Shown: piece by piece, positions 38,138-51,569 of the stretch
How positions within the stretch are numbered: the first letter of the stretch is position 1
How the letters are laid out: each line of letters opens with the position of its first letter
Assembly (NCBI RefSeq): GCF_000002985.6
Contig: NC_003284.9
Span: forward strand, 7,254,001-7,318,000
DNA length: 64,000 nt
Source of the DNA: Caenorhabditis elegans
Lineage: Eukaryota > Nematoda > Chromadorea > Rhabditida > Rhabditidae
Direction of reading: 5' to 3'
The notes under the pieces: generated by a model
What the model was told of the DNA's origin: nothing
Seen by the model: the letters and a program-made list of their open reading frames with translations, nothing else
Database searches by the model: none
Made by a program: the position numbers and the translations under genes

Positions 38138-41100
38138 ATGCGTTTGAAGTTTGCCCTTCTCTTTCTCATCTTGGTAGTTTACTCTTTCGCGTATAATCCA
38201 GTCAAATCAAACGATAAGGATAAAGCTCTAGCCGACAATAGCAAAAAAGTAAAGGTCAAAAAGGCAGAGCTGACGGCTGCTCAAGATGAAGATGATGAAG
38301 GTAGTAAGAGTTTGGACGAAGTTGAGGAAGACGCAGGAATTGATGATGATGAGCAAGATGATGATGAAGATGTGAAAGAAGTTCCAAAGAAGAAGTCGCA
38401 TGTGAAGCAAAAAAAATCAAAGAAACCTCCAGCGAAAAAAGATAAAACCAGAAAAAGTAAGAAGAACGATCAAGAGGTGAGTGTTTCTGCTTATTGTTGA
38501 AACTTTTACCTATGTGCTTTTTGTTTTATTCCTGTGTGGCTTACCTCATGTCTTGTTCAGATGAGACCAATACCCGAAAGTACCTCTATCCCAAACATGA
38601 CGTCCTTTGACTTTTTTGAAATGGCTCGAGAACATCGAATTGACAAACTTCGCGAGATAATCAATGATACTCCAACTGGTGACATTGCCAAAATGAGACA
38701 GGTGAATCACGACTGTCCAATAAAAACAAATCAATATCATTCGAATCTAGTTGTGTTTGTGTGTCGTTTGTGTCTCTCGCGGTGGCCATTTTTTTGTGAA
38801 ATGAAAACATGAATGATACATGATTGAAACGAATATTTTTCAGATCACTGAAGAATTGAAAGATGAAATTGAAGAAGAAGATGATAGTAATGAGTACCAG
38901 GTAAGATACATTGTTTGTCAAGTTTCAGAAAACATATCAATCATTCTGTATTTTCGTTCTTCGGAATAATCGGTACTTGTGCATTTTATTTGAAACTGAT
39001 TTGAAACTATATTTAAGTAATATAAAAATGACAACGCGTGGATTTTTTCTTGTATTCTTAGCCTTAGAAAATAACATTTTTTAAGCTTTCTAGCACGTTC
39101 AATGGAGTTGAAGAAATGAATGAAAATTCAAGTAAATTTCAAAATGAAGCATAAAATGACACAAGTACCGAATAATCTGTAGTAGTGGTACTTCATGTAG
39201 TTCACCGCGTTTTTATAAACACATGTAGAACAATTATCAGGTATGTTAAAGCATGGAAATGGGTTGTTACACATTAATCGAAGGAACATTCAAAAATTAC
39301 ATCAAACTGCGTTAGGTCCCTTCATATGCCTCTTCGTTATCTTATAAAGTTTTTAATAGATTTTAATTTATATATACCATTTGACAAATGCCGTAAATCC
39401 ATTTTCCAAATAAATTCACATTTGACTCGGCAATAGTTAAATGGTATGAGCCTCCAAAAGTAACAAACAAAATTTATCGATTTTCCTGTTTTGGAAACAA
39501 AAGAGCTTCATGGCGTTTTCACCTGTATAAACACCACTGAATTGATGAAATGCCGAACATTTTTTTATCAAATGCATAAAATTTTTTCGGTGGAGTTAAT
39601 GAATAAATTAATAGTCCTACTCCTAATTACTAGTCTTTCCAATAAAGAACGTAATAAAATAAGTTCAAAATTTAAAAAAATTAAAGCGGAAAATTGAAAT
39701 AATAACTTGTCCAACATTCAAGTTTACAGGCTTGTAACGCAGACACTTCTCCCGATAACGAGCTTTGCCATTGTGATGTACACGAAATCGACTGTAGTGA
39801 GGTACCCGAACGTTCATAGTTCACAGTTACACATTAAATATGTTTAGATAACCATGGAAAGCGGTGATCCGTATTTGCGCACATTGGATGTAGCTATCAT
39901 GAAGAAAGATTTTGAGCCAATTACTGCAAAGTTCACAAAAAACAAGATTAGTCGACTGCAAAATGTAGATTTAAACAAATTTTCGGATGACCTGCAATAT
40001 ATAATTTCAGGACAAAGTACTCCCTAAATTTGAGAAATTTGTTTCAATTTTGGATGTCTCTTACAATGAGATCAGATTTATCGACAATGATGTTTTCAAG
40101 CCATTCACCAATTTGACAAAGTTGTATTTGTCTCACAACGTATTGCAAACTGTTAAAAAGTACGAATTTGGAATTGTTTAATTTGCATATATTAATTTTC
40201 ACGTTTCAGAGACGTATTTGACGCTGCAAAAAACACCCTTCATCGCTTGGACCTTGGCTACAATAGAATCAAGGTGGTCTCTGACAACTCATTTGATACT
40301 CTTTCCAAATTGAAAGTTTTGTCTCTTGATGGAAACCCAATTAAAGCCTGGAGGTAAGGAAGGAAAAGATTTGACAATTTAAGTTCTGATTTTAAGGAAG
40401 GAAATGTTCAAAGGACTTGACAGCCTTGAGGAGCTCAGTTTGGACAATTGCAACATTGAAAACCTTCCAGCTGACATCTTCGAGTACCTTCCGTAAGTAT
40501 GATTTATTACTATGTATTACTTTTTTTTAAACAGTGACTATAAATAAAAATCAGTTTTTTTTTCAGAAAACTAGTGAAACTTTCGCTACGTGAAAACCCT
40601 CTTGAGGAAATTCCAGCAGTTGTTGCGCATTTGAAGTCCTTGAAAGACATAGATTTAAGGTATGTAATCACAATATTTCTGTGAACTTAACATAAACAAA
40701 TTTCAGCGTAACAAACCTGACTGAAATCCGCGACCACGCATTTGCTGGGGATTCTGACCTGGAAGAGATTATTCTTGAAAAAATGCCGTTCTTAACCGTT
40801 GTTAGAGACTGTGGATTTTGTGGTCTTCCACAACTGAAAACGTTGATATTGAATGACAACAAATATCTACAAGAGCTTCATCCAAATGCATTTGGTTACA
40901 TCAAATCTCAACCAGGACACAAGTCGGCCGCTATTACATCATTACAAATACATAATTCGAACATTAGTACAATCAGCGAGCACATGGTAGACTACGACAA
41001 TCTTAAAACTTTCCAAGTCGGCGGAAACCCATGGAATTGCAATTGCGATACCCAGTTCATGTTGGAAGAGAAGTTCGCATTTAAGCAAGATTCTGTTGCG

Positions 41101-41804
41101 CCAAAGTAAGTGTAAGTTTAATTGCTTATAAACATTTCCAACGTATAGATGCACATCCCCCGCTGGACTCAATGGCCGTCTTTTGGTAACTGTAAGAGCG
41201 TCTGATGCTTGCGAGGATGCTCGATTCCTTGGAAGATCTGGCCGGTAAGTTTTTATATTATGCATTATATGAGACTAACATTATATGTACATACTAATCC
41301 TATTACAACTTAAAATCACCTTCAGATTCAGTTCTGTTCTCGGACTCGCATTACTGGTTGGCTTCATTGCAATCGGAACTTACTACATGGTTTCGTCTGG
41401 AAAGCTTGAGAGACTTGTTCGAAGAGTGAGTTCATTGAAAGGGGACTATTGCCAATTTTTGCAAAAATAATTTTCTGGATTAAACATCGTAATTTAATAG
41501 TCCAAAAAATACTTAGTTTATTCAAATTTTTCGAGCAATGTTTTATTAACTGGCATACAATCGGTAAATTCAGAGTTTGTTTGAACCACTTTTTTCTGAA
41601 AAGGTTGACTATGATAATTGGCCGTACTTGCACCATATAAGTTATTTTCGGCAACACACCAGCTTCAATGTTTTATTTCCGAAAAAAATCAATCAAATTT
41701 TACAGGTGAGGAAGGAACCAGAAGTTACTTACACCAATTTGCAAAATGCCGGCGAGGACTTTGCTCTGGAAACCGATTTCCAGCCAAGACCAGCTGAAGT
41801 ATAA
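38138..41804 (+). CDS. lron-7: Single-pass leucine-rich-repeat membrane protein
   Basis: Thirteen exons (38138-38476, 38561-38701, 38844-38900, 39730-39801, 39848-39964, 40011-40159, 40210-40353, 40397-40492, 40567-40659, 40707-41105, 41149-41244, 41326-41425, 41706-41804) join in phase to 633 aa. Residues 1-18 are a signal peptide; 20-115 are highly charged, with Asp/Glu runs followed by Lys runs. A cysteine cap (NELCHCDVHEIDC) precedes about eight leucine-rich repeats (for example LDVSYNEIRFIDNDVF, LDLGYNRIKVV, LSLDNCNIENLP), and an LRRCT cap (NPWNCNCDTQF ... CTSPAGLNG) closes them. A transmembrane helix at about 571-591 (LGLALLVGFIAIGTYYMV) and a short cytoplasmic tail follow. It is probably a cell-surface adhesion or receptor protein. 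The symbol is from memory of the extracellular-LRR-only family and the gene order next to sur-5; treat the number as tentative. Confidence 0.85.
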
Positions 41805-42182
41805 CTCAATACTCGCTTAATGATTACTGTTCCTCGATATTAAATCTTACGTCTACAATTGGCGTGTTTACCACACCGGTTCAAGTCACCAGCCTGCCTA
41901 CTTGGGCTCTCTTTTGTCATGGTATTTCCTTGAATTCCCGTATTTTCCCACTTGTCTGTGATTTTGATTTTGTCTTCTTTATTTTCTATTTCACGTCTCA
42001 TTAATATTATTTGTACTATAAATACTTTTGTTTGTACAAAACTTTTCATCGGTTTTAAAATATACAAAATATATTATAATATATAATGATAGAAGTGGTG
42101 CAGTTGGCGGAAAAAGCAAAGCTACGTACGTGAATTTATATATGTAAATTGCAAATGAGCAGAAGCAAGTGGTGAGTGGAGA
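41805..42182. other. Short convergent intergenic spacer
   Basis: It lies between the stop of the LRR gene and the stop of the EF-hand gene and should carry both 3' UTRs. It is AT-rich and contains no coding sequence. Confidence 0.6.
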
Positions 42183-44965
42183 TTAGTTTACAGCAAGGAC
42201 GAACTCTGAAAACTATTAAAACTTTTTGGAATCTATGTCAATTTAGTCTATTTAATATACACTTTACAACTTCATATATTGCCTAAACGCTCTTTAACAT
42301 TACTGATAAGTTCAGTGATATCGTGCAGCCTTCGAGAAATGTCAATTTCTATCAAATGTTCATACCTTCAAAAGAAATTTTCCCATCGCCGTCAATGTCG
42401 GCTTCATTGAACAACTGTTCAACCACTTGACGTGGAAAGGAAGCTTGGAGCGACAGCTCACGCACAATTGAAAGCATTTCCATTTTCTCAATGAACCCAT
42501 CTTTGTCCTGAAAACAACCAATTTGCTAACGTAATCACATGAATGTGAATGTGTGGGTTTTTTCCTTTTTGCCAATTGTCCCATTCACGTCAATTACCTG
42601 TCTGAATGAATGTACTGGCATGCCTTTTACCTACCTTATCAAACATATCGAACTGCTCTCGAAGCTGGTCGTACGTATACTGGTTCATCGATGCAGTACC
42701 GTTCATCAAATGGGCAAACTCGTCAAATGTAATGACCCCGTTTTCTGAAAAACGAACAAATTGTACATTGAATACCGTTATACTGAGCAATGGCTCTGAA
42801 TTTGATGGGAGGTGGAAAAAGTCAAAGAAAAATAAAAAATGACTCAACTCGGTTTCTGAAGCAATATTGCTCAGACTGATTCATGCGGTTTTATTGGATT
42901 TACATATAAATGTTTGGAAGAAGCTCGATTTTTGATGCATAGAAAAGAGTTTGAGAAGTGGAAGAAATGGGACCAACTATCAAGACAGCGCTATAAAACT
43001 TACGATCATTGTCCCCGTGGTACATGATAAGACGCAACTCCAATTTGGTTGGTTTCTGACCACATTTTTGCATAGCCTTCTCCAGTTCGTCTATTGTGAT
43101 CCGGCCATCGTTGTTTGCATCGAAAAAGTTGAATGCTCGTTTGTATTCTGAAAAACATGTATAATAATTATCACATGGAATTTCAAAAAGTACCTTCTAT
43201 TTTGTTTTTGCAATTGCTGGCAGTGATTTGTGTCTGAAGTTTGTAATCGATTTTAAGAAGATAGGAAATTCATAAATCTGCATTTTTTGTGTGTACATTA
43301 TAGCTATGTTTTTGTGCATGTTAAGATTGCCAAATTGTGAAAACTTCATAAGATTAGTAGTAGAATACTTGAACGTAGGCTATCCCACAATTTTAGAAAA
43401 ATCATCACATATATTTGAGAAGTCTGGTGTCGAATACCAGATTTCAATTTTTGGCTTTTGATGGTTTTTTGAACACATATGAATTATATATATTCTTCAC
43501 CTATGACTAGTTTCAAATTAGTTTTTTCAATTCAACGTTTTTTACAAATGTTATTTCACGTATGAAATGTAGATTTTCTAAACTCTGTACAGTTCCGATG
43601 TTTCAGTTACGTCAAACTTTAGTGGTAGTTTACATGCTTTCAAATATTAACCTTACTTCACGAAATACGAGAAACCAACTCAGAAATATGGAAAAATTGA
43701 AGTTTTGGGTTGCTTAAGTTATTGGGGAAATTGTTGAATGCTAAGGAACATGCTTTTTATGTACGATTTACGTACACATATTTTCGAAAAATCACAGTAA
43801 AAACTTATCCTCCCCTCTCTTCACGTACAAAGTTTCCAAAAAACCTCCATGTTACGAAAAGCCCAATACTTATTCTATTCCCAAAATAGCTTTTATTCTT
43901 CGGCTCCGTTTAAAATCCCGCTTTTCGCCAGAACATCAGATTATGTTCCGTCTTGTTTCCAAACTAATCCCCCAGAGTATAGCGTAAAAAATTGACAAAT
44001 TCACCTTGAAACTGCTATTCATCACCCTTTCTACGCGCTTCCTCGTTGTTCTCCCTTCCAACTTATTATGCCGCTCAATTTCAACTTTTTTTCAGACAGA
44101 CATGTCATGCGTCCGGAGATAATAATTCATTATTCAAGTTACAGTACCTCTTGTGTCTCTATTAAAAAATACACTGATGATTGATGAAAATGTGAGAAAC
44201 CTACTAACAACAAAGAGCATTTTGTTTCCTGTTTTTAGTTTCTAGCTTCCTGTTCCCATTTTTCTCTATATAATGTTTATTTCTGAATAATTAATGCAAT
44301 TATTCATTTGCTTCACATTTCTTCAGTTTTTTAGATTTTTTTGCACTAGAGCAGGGAGAATTGTGGAAACTCGATATGGAAATTGGAAATTCTGAAGAAT
44401 TCCGGATCTTGTTACCAAATTTGACTTTTGTCGCGTGTTGTATGTTTCTATAAACATAGGGAATAAAATTTAGGATTAATTGAAGAATATTAAAAAAGGA
44501 TTCATAACATTTCGAAATATAATCGTTGAAGAAAATGAAGCCTCATAATTTTTAATTCCAAAAGCGATAAAAATATTTAACATTGAACTGAAAGAAGCCT
44601 TACAAAAGTTCATTTTCTCACTTGGAAAAACTAACTATAACTTACAGTTTCTCTTTCTTTTGACGTAAACTTTCCATGAGCGTTTTTTGTGGACGCCGAC
44701 TGCTTTGTGCTGGATCTACTTGAGTACGTGCTATGCGACATTTCAGTGTTCTATAAAATGAAAACGAGAAATTCCTATATGAAAAAGCAGACGTGATCGA
44801 ATAAAAAACACATTCGGAAAAAGGAATGGCGAATGGGGAGCAATGAACATGCCAAGGTGAAAATGAGTGAAATTCAGAAGATGGCTCATGTGTCGACGGC
44901 TCACTTACACCCATTGCTCTTAGAGCCGTGAAAAGTGGGTGGCGCTTAGGCGCACTCAGTTCCAT
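42183..44965 (-). CDS. Calmodulin-like protein with four EF-hands
   Basis: Exons 44965-44909, 44750-44646, 43233-43194, 43147-43004, 42744-42635, 42507-42366 and 42205-42183 join in phase to 206 aa. An N-terminal Ser/Lys-rich extension precedes four calcium-binding loops that all look functional: DANNDGRITIDE (77-88), DNDQNGVITFDE (113-124), DKDKDGFIEKME (151-162) and DIDGDGKISFEE (189-200). The last exon is only 23 nt; it supplies the loop-12 Glu and EFVLAVN. I preferred it to the acceptor at 42303, which would put Val at that position. The start used here (MELSAPKRH) is the proximal of two 5' exons; a distal exon at 45899-45814 can splice to the same second exon. It is a cytosolic calcium sensor of the calmodulin family, and I infer it to be the K03A1.4 locus. 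Confidence 0.88.
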
Positions 44966-45813
44966 TTTGTGCTTCTTTTTTCATCGCGCTATAATTTTTC
45001 ACGTCTTCAGGTTTGCTCATGAACAGAGTTACAGACGGAAAAGAGGGAACTCCTGTAAACGAGTAGGATCTAGGGAGATAAATGCTTGAAATTAATATAA
45101 AAACAACTGCGGCGTGCTTTGGATATGGGAAAACGCCACATAAAGATGCACAAAACCGAAAAAAAAGGGAAAATAGTGTCTGAAAATAAATCCGATGGGC
45201 GATAATGAAAACTGGCAAAAGCAAATCTCGTCTCTTTTTCATTTTCTATCTGACATATAGCCAATTGGTAAAATTTGTTGGGAATGTCACGAAGCCATGA
45301 GCCGAATATATGGTTTCCTGTTTAAGATTTGAAGAAACAGAATGAATGGGACAATATTATGGCAAGATCTTTAAATTGCTCCATAAAGAGTCGTTTAAAA
45401 AAACAAATATATGGAACTATGTATGCTTTTAACGTCGTTTAAACTTGGCTCTCAGTTTTTCTCAATTTCTGACACTGGTATAAATATGGCAGGATAGCGC
45501 AGCGCAACGCAAGTTGAAAAAAAAAAACGGAAAGTGGTTTTAAATTACACGGCGTCAGGGGCCGGAACCATTGCAGGGGGGACCAAAACGGGGGTGGGGT
45601 GTCCGTGTCCCTGTCCTCGTGGCTAAATTTAAATGTGCGAATGTACGCTCTCAACCCGTTTTGCTGGTGTTCTAGAACATTACACCACCCACACACGTCA
45701 TCATGGCGTCATGTTCAAATGGGGGATCCCTCGGTTGAGATTAAGGTAGTAGTACTACGGATAAATTGGGTGTTTGAATAGTAAGAAGGAGTTTACAATG
45801 AATGACAGATTAC

Positions 45814-45899
45814 CTTTGAGTAGTCGACAGCAGCTTTTAGCGAATCCATTTCAAGAAGTTTGAACAATGTGAGGAAGTGACGACGGGATCGAAGATCAC
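45814..45899 (-). CDS. Alternative upstream coding exon of the EF-hand gene
   Basis: An open exon (RSRRHFLTLFKLLEMDSLKA, VDYSK at the end) is bounded by TTCCAG and GTAATC and ends in phase 0, so it can join the NTEMSHS exon at 44750 in place of the MELSAPKRH exon. It begins with one base carried from a further upstream exon, perhaps the short segment before the donor at about 46710, so a longer N terminus is implied. The first exon of this form is not identified. Confidence 0.5.
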
Positions 45900-47759
45900 C
45901 TGGAAGTTTAAGAATTCAAATAAGAATATTGAAGATTGTTCGTGTTTCAAAGTAAAGGAATAATATAGGAAAAAAAAAGAAATTGGGCCATTAAGACTGA
46001 ATAATTAATTCGATAGTTGTTTTTTTTTTTCAATTTCGTATTTTGTATAAATATTTGCAAAAAATTCAAAGTGCCCAAATATTTATTTATTTACTTTGAT
46101 ATGATTTATTATTATAACTTTCATAATATTATAAGTAAACACTCGAAAAATGTTTTGCTTTTTTTAAAGAATGGTAAATTACCAACTGTTGGACAAGTTG
46201 GTTTTTTTTAAATAGTTGTGAGGATTGCTATAATATAAATATGAACATCAAAAATCCTAGTATACAATTGACTTCATTGAATGAAGGATAAAAAACTCGC
46301 ATTTATTTTCTGGCCACCTAAATTATGACAGAGTAATTGAAATAATTATAAAAAAGTAATGGTGAAAAAAAATTTCAAAAAAAAAGAGTTAAAAAAACGA
46401 TTCACTGAGATACGCCCAAGTCTAGTGATCTAGAAAAGTTTGCATATAACATTTGGCTTATAGTTTTGATTATCAATTTTGACGTTTTACTAACAAACTT
46501 CTCAAGAATTAACATTAGAAACAAATACTCAAACAGCCAGAAGGTTGTGAATGAATTGTTGGTGGGGGCAAAAACCAAGATGAGACAAGCTCCTCCTCTA
46601 GTGTTTTCTACATCCTAATGTAAATTGGATTTGGCACCGTAAATTAGCTTCACGTGACTTGACGTAGGCAGTTGTATTAATTGGTCGGCACTCTGAATTA
46701 AAACGTTTACCTTTGATGTCCTAAAAAATAATAAAAAAGAACAAAAAGAAAAGTTGAGAGAATAAAGTGAATAGATGGAATGTAGAAGAAAAGTTATGAG
46801 GATTTGGTTGGCATACGAATGGTGATGGGCTTCTGCTGGTCGCCTAACCTTTTTATTATGTCTTGCCGCACCAACGCTTATTGAAACACACAAAGATGGA
46901 CGAAGGGGACAAACCAAGGATGTTACTTGTGATTTTGAAAATCAAGTTTGTTGAAAAGGAGCTCAAAAGTAAACACTCCTTATTCAGAAATTTAGCTTTA
47001 CCGATTTTCTATGCATTTATTTATCCTAGGTACTTATTTTATCCATGCATTTTTATCTTTGCAAAACTTTAAAAACAATTTTGCAAATGTTAACTATCTC
47101 AAAATCACATTAAAATGAAATGTGTAATGAATTACAAGACAACTGAATCTGTTTCAAGCAATTGTTTTCCAATTTGTGTGTTATGTAACATAAAGTGTTC
47201 CAAAAGCAAACATAGAATTTTAGAGTCAGAAATGTCCACATTTTACATGGGAACAAACTCTTCTAATTTTATACATTTTAGGCTCGTACCTTTACAATAC
47301 TTTCTTTTGAAATTTTGAAAATATTTCCTACTATTTCAATGACGGTCTTCATTTTAACGTTTTTGAGGACATGCCCAAAATATCATCTAGTGCAAAATGT
47401 TTATTCCTTAATGATAATGAAACCATTAAATTTTCTTCCTCTTTCAAAGTATTTCACAGGGATTTATTTTTTGATGACGACGGAACAGTGAAATCAGAGT
47501 TATTTCGTTGGGGAGTGAGAGAGAAACCGGTGCAAATAAAGAAAACCTGGGTGCTAACATAAGGGGAAATATGAATGAATTAACACAAAGTTTTAAATTA
47601 GATTTGAAGGTGAGAATGTAAAGGACCACAAAGCTCAAAAATTGATGTTGATGATGACATGAATGAGAAAAACAGGTTCAGGCAATGAGCAAGAAGGAAA
47701 GCGTGAATATATAATTTTCAGAAACAGAAACAAATAAACCGTTGAAATAAAATTAAAGA
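45900..47759. other. Intergenic/intronic stretch
   Basis: Probably the distal 5' part of the EF-hand gene and the 3' flank of sur-5. AT-rich, with no supported coding exon other than a possible very short one near 46710-46720. Confidence 0.4.
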
Positions 47760-50700
47760 TTAAAGTCTGTATTGAACGAAATGATCAAGAGATTCTGGAT
47801 TGCGAATCGAAGACGCTTTCTGGACGGCCTTTCCACTCACAATTTGCTTAACGGCAACTTCCACTTTCTTTCCGCTTGAAGTATACTGAAAAAACAAAGT
47901 TTTTACAAATATCTCAATCGTAAATAGCTACCGGAATATCATCAACTGCGTAAATTTTGTTTGGAACATGTCGCGGGGACATGTCGTTCCGGAGTTTAGA
48001 AACAATGGCTGCCTGGATACTGTGTGTGAGCTCTTGACCCGGAACCATTTTCACAAACAGCAAAACTTCCTCGTCCATGCCCTCTTCGCTGGAAAAAAAA
48101 TGTTCTTATGTTTGTTCTGCCATACTAGAGAATAAAAAATATAAGTTAATTTATCAACGACCTGTTTATTTCTATTTGCAGAATAGAGAAAAGTAATTAA
48201 AACTAGCTTAATATAAAGAAGAGAATGAGTAAGTGACATACCTATTAGCAAAATAAAAACTCTAAATATGCATAATGATCAACTTACACAAGTCTTCCAG
48301 CTACAATGCAATCAGCAATATGTGGAATTTTTTCAACAACCGAATAAATCTCAGCTGTTCCAATTCGAACTCCGCCGCGATTCAATGTAGCATCACTTCT
48401 TCCGAGCATTTCTACACCGCCCGTAGAATGATTCACTCTCACAAAATCACCATGAGCCCAAAATGGTTCTAGGCGAGCAAAGTAGGCATCACGGTACTTC
48501 TTGCCATCCGTGTCATTCAAGAAATGTGATGGCATTGAGGGGAATGGGGTGACACACACTAACTCTCCTTGTTCGTCAGAGTTAATGATTTCTTCATCTG
48601 CAATTCGGATACTTTTTGGAGAAAAAAGTTGATCTATCTTTCTTCGCAACTTTTCGAAAAATGTTGAAAACTACTTTGAAAGTTATTTATAAACATTATA
48701 AAGTATGTATATTTGTTTGCAACACTGCTGTTGTTCGCCTGGGATATGGGCCTGTAATCCCTATTGTCATATGGACCTATTATTCTTATAAAGATCGAAC
48801 ACCTATTCAATCGCCAGGGTTCTGTGCAAAATTTTTAAAAAAAGTGGGCATTAAGAAGTTGCCGCGCTCGGCAATTTTTTCAATTTTTTGCACGTCTTAC
48901 CGATTTCGGCATTTTTTTTTGATTTTGGAAAATACGATGGAAATACAATTATGCTATTTATTATTCATGGTTTTATTTTTAGAGTTTCAAGAATTTTTGA
49001 GATACATCGCAATTTGCCGAGGTCTGCCAATATTGAAAATTTTTCCAGTACCACTTTTTTCATCCCCAGTATTAAATGGTACAATTCTCGACATAACGTT
49101 CTAGCTTTTTCCGAATTGTTTTATACATTTCATTTTGCACGTACCCATGTAATTGAATGACTTAATATCCATTCCCAGGAACAAACACTGACACTCTCCT
49201 GGCGTGATTGACAATGACTTGATACCACCGACAAAGCATCCAATAATGTCAGTTCCTCCAGAAATCGACGCGATGAGAGCCTATAAAAAAACTTTGTGTT
49301 ATATTTGGTTGCAAAAGAACAAGATAAGAACATACGCCTGGCGCAATATAAGTGTTGATATAAGCGAAGCACTCTTTCTTCAATGGCGAACCTGTCGAGT
49401 AGACTGTGTGTATTTTGGAAAGGTCGTACAATGTGTCTGAAAGTCGTTGATCATATTAACGGTGTTGAATGGAGGAAAATTATATGTATATACTTACTGA
49501 ATGGAATTTGAAGTCGGAGGTATTCATCATAAAGCTTCGCACCCATTCCAATCATAGTCGATTGTGTCTTTGCAGCGATTTTCATGATAATATGGGTGTC
49601 AGGAGCCAATGGGCATTCATCGAATAATACAACAGATCCTTTGGAGTATAGGAACGAGATCATCCTGAAATGTTAAAAATTAAAGTTATATATTTTTGAA
49701 ATTGTGAATAAGTACAATCTTAGCAATTTGCCGAAAACTCGTGATCAATTTCAGCAGCGCCAATCAAAAAAGTTGCAAAAGTGAACAAAGTTAAAGATGG
49801 AACATCCAAGCATTTGCACTAAGAACTACCAAAGGTTACTGAACGGTTGCAAAGTTGCGGCGAATTGCCAAAATGTTTTATTTCTTGAAAGCAACCTGTG
49901 AATATTTATTCGGAAATTATTTTTGTCTCTAGAAAAAATCAATATTTTAAAGCTTATCCAACAGTTCATTATTACATAAATACAAAAAAACATTTCAGGG
50001 GACAGTTTCTACGGTGTTCTAATATTATTTAAATTGTATTTTCTTGCTGATTAAAATACAATTTTAATTAAAACAAAATCTCACCAATTATACATCATCC
50101 ATCCACATGTAGTGTAGAAAAACATACGATCGTGTTTCTTTGAATCTCCTTGCACCAAATGCTCCTCAATGTGCTTGAGCAAGGTTCCTCCGACCGTGTG
50201 AACCATTGCCTTTGGAATTCCCGTGGTTCCTGAGCTAAACATTACGAAGAGTGGATCGGAAAATGGTACCTAAAAATCCACATGCTTTGAATGTTTCAAA
50301 TCTTAATCATACTGGAGTATATACAAATGGCAACACAACATCGGCAATGGGAGTCTTGAATTCTTCGAGTGATGAGAACTTGTCACTTTGATTGTACTTT
50401 GTTGCATCGAATTTTACAGATGTGAAGGTGTCGGATACAACGATTTTCTCGAGAGTTGGGAGCTCTGGAAGTTATACCATTGTTTTAAATTCTTATTTGA
50501 CAAAAGTAACCAACCTTTTACAATTTCATTAATTTTATCGGTCTGATCAATGAGCTTCTTCTTGTAAGTCACATGATTCACTGTGAACAAAACCTTGGGG
50601 TGAACTTGTCTGAATCTGTCAAGAACACCAGCAGGTCCAAAATCAACAGACGCTGAGCACCAGGCAGCTCCGACAGCGGCTGTGGCAAAAACAGCCACCA

Positions 50701-51569
50701 GTGTGTCATATGTGTTTGGAACAAAGCCGCAAACAGTGTCTCCGGGTCCGATTCCATAGTTACGAAGAGATGTGGCAATGCGATAAACATCTTTGCGCAA
50801 GTTGTCGTAAGTATATTCTGTCACTGTTTCTTCGATACCTTGAATTTTGTTTGATAAATAAACGTTTGGAACATGAAACACTTACTGGCATTCAATACAG
50901 CAATATCGGTGGCGGTTCCTCTTTCGATGACATTTTCAGTATAGTTGAGAGTAGCACCATTGAACCATCTCGGTCTCTCGTTGATTTTCAAATTATGATC
51001 GATAACCTAAAAATACTTTGTTTGTTTCCGAGCTGTTACACATAAAAAATTAATGTTCCAGGAAGTGGAAACAAGTTTCCCAATACCATACCTGGTTGTA
51101 GTTTTGATGAAGCTTCACATCGGACAATTTGAGCAAATCCTCCCAGAAAATACCATAATTATCACAAGTGAATCGGTGAAATTCACGGTAGTCAGCTTAA
51201 AAATGTGGATGTTATGAATATTTTGCATTTTTCAAAATCTAGTTGCTCACAGTTTCAGTTAAATATTAAATAGCAGTTATTTGAGGTCGATTTTTCAAAT
51301 TAATCAAGAGTTAAAATTGAAACCTATGATTTACTAAATAAAAAATTACCAAATTTCTTATTTGTTTTCTCTTCAAAATGATTTCTGAGTGACAATTCAA
51401 AAGTTTCCAAATTTTGTGGCGGCTTGTAATAAACTGGCTGAAGTTTCTGAACATGGCTTATTTCATTTCCATTCATTGATCCATTCGTCGTTCCATTTGT
51501 CGTTCCATTGGTGTGAGCACCATTTTCGTGCTTTTCGGTAGTTTTTCCGTTTGCAGACACTGCGGTCAT
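47760..51569 (-). CDS. sur-5: SUR-5, acetoacetyl-CoA synthetase
   Basis: Twelve exons join in phase to exactly 700 aa: 51569-51350, 51195-51092, 51006-50886, 50838-50515, 50464-50313, 50269-50085, 49664-49498, 49436-49336, 49280-49145, 48597-48288, 48088-47932, 47885-47760. The enzyme activates acetoacetate with ATP and CoA in the cytosol. The N-terminal adenylate-forming domain (PF00501) has the P-loop [10 protein letters not shown] (319-328), [12 protein letters not shown] and VYSTGSPLK; the GDFVRV hinge region and [20 protein letters not shown] follow; the catalytic lysine motif TSSGKKVE is at 661-668. Residues 20-36 hold NG/TNGT repeats. The gene was named as a suppressor of activated let-60 Ras. 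Introns are short except for 420 nt and 547 nt gaps that contain no exon. No peroxisomal or mitochondrial signal is evident. Confidence 0.96.

Noticed and set aside
42283-42302. Alternative last exon of the EF-hand gene (V-M-L-K-S-V)
   Set aside because: It would remove the last calcium ligand of the fourth EF-hand; the exon at 42205-42183 restores the Glu and the usual EEFV ending.
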